Part shown: positions 60,562-64,000 of the stretch, piece after piece
How the letters are laid out: each line of letters starts with the position of its first letter
Position numbering within the stretch: the stretch's first letter is position 1
From: Paralvinella palmiformis
Taxonomy: Eukaryota > Annelida > Polychaeta > Terebellida > Alvinellidae
Assembly: GCA_025642065.1 (NCBI GenBank)
Contig: JAODUP010000553.1
Location: forward strand, 52,501-116,500
Direction: 5' to 3'
Length of the DNA stretch: 64,000 nt
The notes under the pieces: model-generated
Database searches by the model: none
Told to the model about the DNA's origin: nothing
What the model saw: only the letters and a program-made list of their open reading frames with translations
Made by a program: the position numbers and the translations under genes

Positions 60562-61602
60562 CTCACAATTGCCCCACTCTGATCTGTAGATGATCCACTT
60601 TTTGAAGTTTTCTTCCACAGCGACTTTGAGACTAGTTCGTCAGCCAGTATAAGCCTCGGCATGAAATGTCGCCACTCTGGATTCGGCGCTCTGATGAATC
60701 GTCCACGGGTTGTTTTCACGATTCGTCATTCTCTGCATCAATGCCGACACCACACTCACGCGCGCGCGCGCACACACACACACACACACTTGAAAACATA
60801 TTACAACCGAAACTAGTCGTGCTATTTAGACTGGGTGAATTAGGATTATAAGCATTATGTACTAGTCGGACTTGTATTGATACATGGTTCATATAGGTAG
60901 GATTTATTCAGTTATTCGAACCCAGAATAAAGCTGAGGTCAGCATCTGAGGTGTCGAAATGTATATACAGGTTTCTTTTGGACCACAGAAAATTACTGTT
61001 GAATGTAAACTGTGTCAAAATAGTTTATGATATGTATGTAGCAAGTCACCATTGAACCACACGCACGTGTTTGTTGCGAGCTGTGGTATCAAATGGTATG
61101 TTTTTACGTGCTTCCGCTTTTTGTACGTAGCCTGCATGTAGCCGCTTTCCTGTGGGCGCGACATATTTGTCGCGTACGAAAAGCGAATTAGCTGGTTCCC
61201 ACAGGCTGATGAGTAGACCGTAGACCATTAGGTGATGATGCACACACACTAAATATGTGGAGGTATGGAACATTTTATTTTTAGATTAATGTATGTATAG
61301 TTGTATTTATATTTATGGAGGTAGGTTTGGAAGGATGTTTAAATATGTTGATGTTCTGTGCCTGTTGCCTCTTACACATGTACCCACACACACACACACA
61401 CATACTCGTTTACACCTTCAACTCACTACTATGGAAAATCACTGGCAACTCACTACCACAATAAATAGTTGGCTGAACGGTGTCAAATTAATAGGTATTG
61501 TAGAAACTGCCTCATGTATCTTGGATGTCACTCAACTTTTTCATATACCTATTTATTTCAATAATATAAACATTTCATTTTCAATTACACACTAGGATAA
61601 AT
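60562..61602. other. intergenic region
   Basis: A (CG)n(CA)n tract lies at about 60759-60789 and (CA)n at 61384-61402. No gene is seen. Confidence 0.5.
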
Positions 61603-61700
61603 ACATTCAACTCACTACGTTGGAGATATACATTCAACTCACTACATTGTACACGAACATTCAACTCACTACATTTTACACCCACATTCAACTCACTGTG
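61603..61700. repeat. degenerate copies of the 27-nt satellite
   Basis: cattcaactcactac occurs four times with variable spacers. The word caactcactac also appears near 61421 and 61446. Confidence 0.8.
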
Positions 61701-61898
61701 TTCAATAGAGTCAATAACCTCACTACATCCCCCCCCCCTCTGATACCCCAGCTGGGTTATTAATATAGGGCGGGGATGTTTGAATCTTTCTGTGGATTTG
61801 CACATCCGAAATAACACTTGAGATTACTGGAAAAGATTATTGCGTTGTCTCCCTGTTGCATGCTTTTATCTTTCATATTATCATCACTTCATCACCAT

Positions 61899-61982
61899 GA
61901 GTATACTATACTATACTATACTATACTATACTATACTATACTATACTATACTATACTATACTATACTATACTATACTATACC
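61899..61982. repeat. (TATAC)n pentanucleotide array
   Basis: About 16 near-perfect TATAC units. Confidence 0.95.
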
Positions 61983-62028
61983 ACTAACCAACTAACAATC
62001 AGCCAAAATTACACTGGACATACATTTT

Positions 62029-62469
62029 GAACTCACTACATTGGATACACACATTCAACTCACTACATTGGATACACACATTCAACTCACTACATTGGAT
62101 ACACATTCAACTCACTACATTGGATACACACATTCAACTCACTACATTGGATAAAGACATTCAACTCACTACATTGGATACACACATTCAACTCACTACA
62201 TCGGATAAAGACATTCAACTCACTACATTGGATAAACACATTCAACTCACTACATTGGATACACACATTCAACTCACTACATTGGATACACACATTCAAC
62301 TCACTACATTGGATACACACATTCAACTCATTACATTGGATAAAGACATTCAACTCACTACATTGGATACACACATTCAACTCACTACATTGGATAAAGA
62401 CATTCAACTCACTACATTGGATAAACACAGTCAACTCACTACATTGGATGCAGACATTCAACTCACTAG
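62029..62469. repeat. 27-nt minisatellite, about 16 units
   Basis: The unit is cattcaactcactacattg plus gatacaca, with a cacac/aaaga variant alternating among units. Because 27 is a multiple of three, long frames stay open on both strands (IQLTTLDTH on plus, QCSELNVCI on minus); there is no other sign of coding. Confidence 0.93.
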
Positions 62470-63568
62470 AATATATACACTTAGGACCTCTGAGGGGCCA
62501 AACTACTATAACTAAATAAAATTCTTGGCAGCTTGATATTTGTTTTGAGGTTCAGGCAAAAACAGCTCAAGTTCCTAATGTGGTTGTCATTGACAGCAAT
62601 ATGACAGCTAAGCTTCTTGGATAGACAAGCTAACCATCCCTATTTTAGTGTATTACTGAAATTTAGTTTTTCAATTATGAGCTAAACAACAGCTACTGTT
62701 TATAGATATTGCCACTGGTAGGTATATAATCACCTCAGACCAGGTATCAGCTGCAACTAAATTAGCTGTGGTGGGGCACCAATCAGAATAGAACCTGGTT
62801 GGTACAAATAAAATGTTGTACTTGTGTATGAATGAACCTATTTCAATCATCACATTCATGATTTTCAAGATGTATAAGAGAGCAACTGAATGTTTTATTG
62901 ATCTAAATGTCATGATCAAATTATTTATGCACCATATATGTCCTGATAGAACATATATTTTATTAATATAGGCACAACATGAAACTTCCATAAATTGTTT
63001 AATTACTTACAATTATTGGTGTGAAATACACAACATACATACTGCATCTAGTAAGCAGCTATTTATTTTACTGCTTTTAAATATACCATACATGAAATAT
63101 TCCTACAGTGTAGCATCAAATTTTAAAAGTCAAACTGTTAAAAAAACAATGTTTCATGCAATTTACGGATATACATCTCTCAGTAGTATATACTGGTAGT
63201 TATCAGCCAGGAGTAAAAATATGAATTAGAAAAAGGTACTAAACTATATTTTAGAAAATGACCACCTAGGTCTATTTTGATCTTTCTGACCTTTCAAAAT
63301 GGCCTTTTGAACAATACAAAATACCATTCTTGCAAAGGATCTTATTACAATAAATAGGGAAACCCAACATTTTTCTTAAAATTTAAATTAAAAAAATAGG
63401 TTTACTGTAATATCAGTAAACATACCAGGTAAGTCAAATGGATTAAAGCTATATTTCTGCCATTTTTTAAATCTCTAGCAATGATATTTTTAACATGAAA
63501 CTTTATGACTGTCCATGTTCTTTTGCGAAGTTTTCTCTTGGACAACCTCCTACATTCTGCTTTGCCAG
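62470..63568. other. AT-rich region, intergenic or intronic
   Basis: No exon or element is recognised. Confidence 0.45.
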
Positions 63569-63680
63569 GTATTTTCTAAGATTTTATCTTCTTGGACAAA
63601 AGAGTCTTCACTGCCGCCGTCTCGGCTTCAGCCCAGGGATGGTGCTCTGTCTTCTTCCACATTTCTAGGAATTAATAAAG
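63569..63680 (+). CDS. possible internal exon of an unknown gene
   Basis: A pyrimidine-rich tract ending ctgctttgccag precedes it and aaag/gtagaa follows. Only one of three frames is open, beginning VFSKILSSWTKESSLPPSR and ending FLGINK plus one base (phase 0 in, phase 1 out). GC content rises exactly across this 112-base block within very AT-rich DNA. The family is not recognised; the rest of the gene would lie to the right of, or be sparse within, this window. Confidence 0.35.
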
Positions 63681-64000
63681 GTAGAAATATATATGAAGTA
63701 CTAATGCCTTGTAAGACTCCCAGTAATCTAGTATACTCATATTATGAGTTAATTAATTAAAGAAAGTAAATATATTTACTGGTCAACATCTTGTAACACT
63801 GCCTGTTTATAATGTATCATTATATCATGGCCTTCCAAAATTAGGTACTTTCCCTATTTGTGACAAATAACCTTTTTTTCTTTTCTTATTAAGGTTTTAA
63901 AATAAAGGATTTATTGTTTGTAATAGTGATCTTTCAAGATTATTTGCATTTACATACAAATTGGTAAATATTAGGCTTTACAATTATTGTGTATAGATAT

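Noticed and set aside
62029..62469. CRISPR-like array
   Set aside because: The units are contiguous without unique spacers, and the DNA is animal.
62027..62515. 162-codon frame with a nine-residue repeat
   Set aside because: The 27-base satellite keeps both strands open equally; the units vary like non-coding repeats.

Overview
This window looks like animal nuclear DNA, most likely from a lophotrochozoan and probably a mollusc; that placement is an inference. It is gene-poor and AT-rich. Its genes have spliceosomal introns (one gene spans about 12.7 kb with introns of about 6.4 and 4.7 kb). It is full of long di- and tetranucleotide arrays and carries many tRNA-derived SINE copies plus decayed LINE, THAP/P-type and MULE-type transposon remnants. 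No bacterial operons, viral genome, rRNA, CRISPR or intact functional tRNA gene was seen.

Three genes are well supported. (1) Positions 1-783 (+) hold the 3' end of a multi-pass membrane protein that fits the XK-related (XKR) family; a (TA)n(GA)n array begins in its stop codon. (2) Positions 18341-20138 (+) hold an uninterrupted coding region for a type II membrane glycosyltransferase with two tandem GT-A-like modules. Only the second keeps a DXD motif, and a one-base insertion near 19760-19766 shifts the frame. (3) A three-exon gene (37853-37926, 44287-44417, 49088-50562, +) encodes a 559-residue protein with five C2H2 zinc fingers; both splice junctions match in phase. Weaker candidates are a three-exon micro-gene (10631-10965), a 67-residue possible secreted peptide (53233-53436) and an isolated exon near the right edge (63569-63680).

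Mobile DNA makes up much of the rest. SINE family A (17 copies, ATC-rich tail, several with clear target-site duplications) is spread from end to end. Four more tRNA-headed families (B to E) have 1-4 copies each. There are two reverse-transcriptase LINE remnants (39440-40765 and 46838-47530), a LINE 3' end (36370-36705), a THAP-domain DNA transposon relic with inverted ends (8223-10520), a MULE-like transposase fragment (22726-23175, minus) and a 440-bp MITE with matching ends (4113-4552). Four minisatellites (unit lengths about 27, 31-32, 32 and 34 nt) and at least ten compound (TA)n(GA)n arrays add tandem structure.

Several unique blocks of more even base composition (32140-32950, 33360-34140, 51700-52760, 54960-55450, 55640-55990) lack open frames and could be cis-regulatory elements; this is inference only. 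The most interesting items are the paired active/degenerate glycosyltransferase modules and their frameshift, the threefold zinc-finger module, and the composite SINE-B unit with inverted ends.
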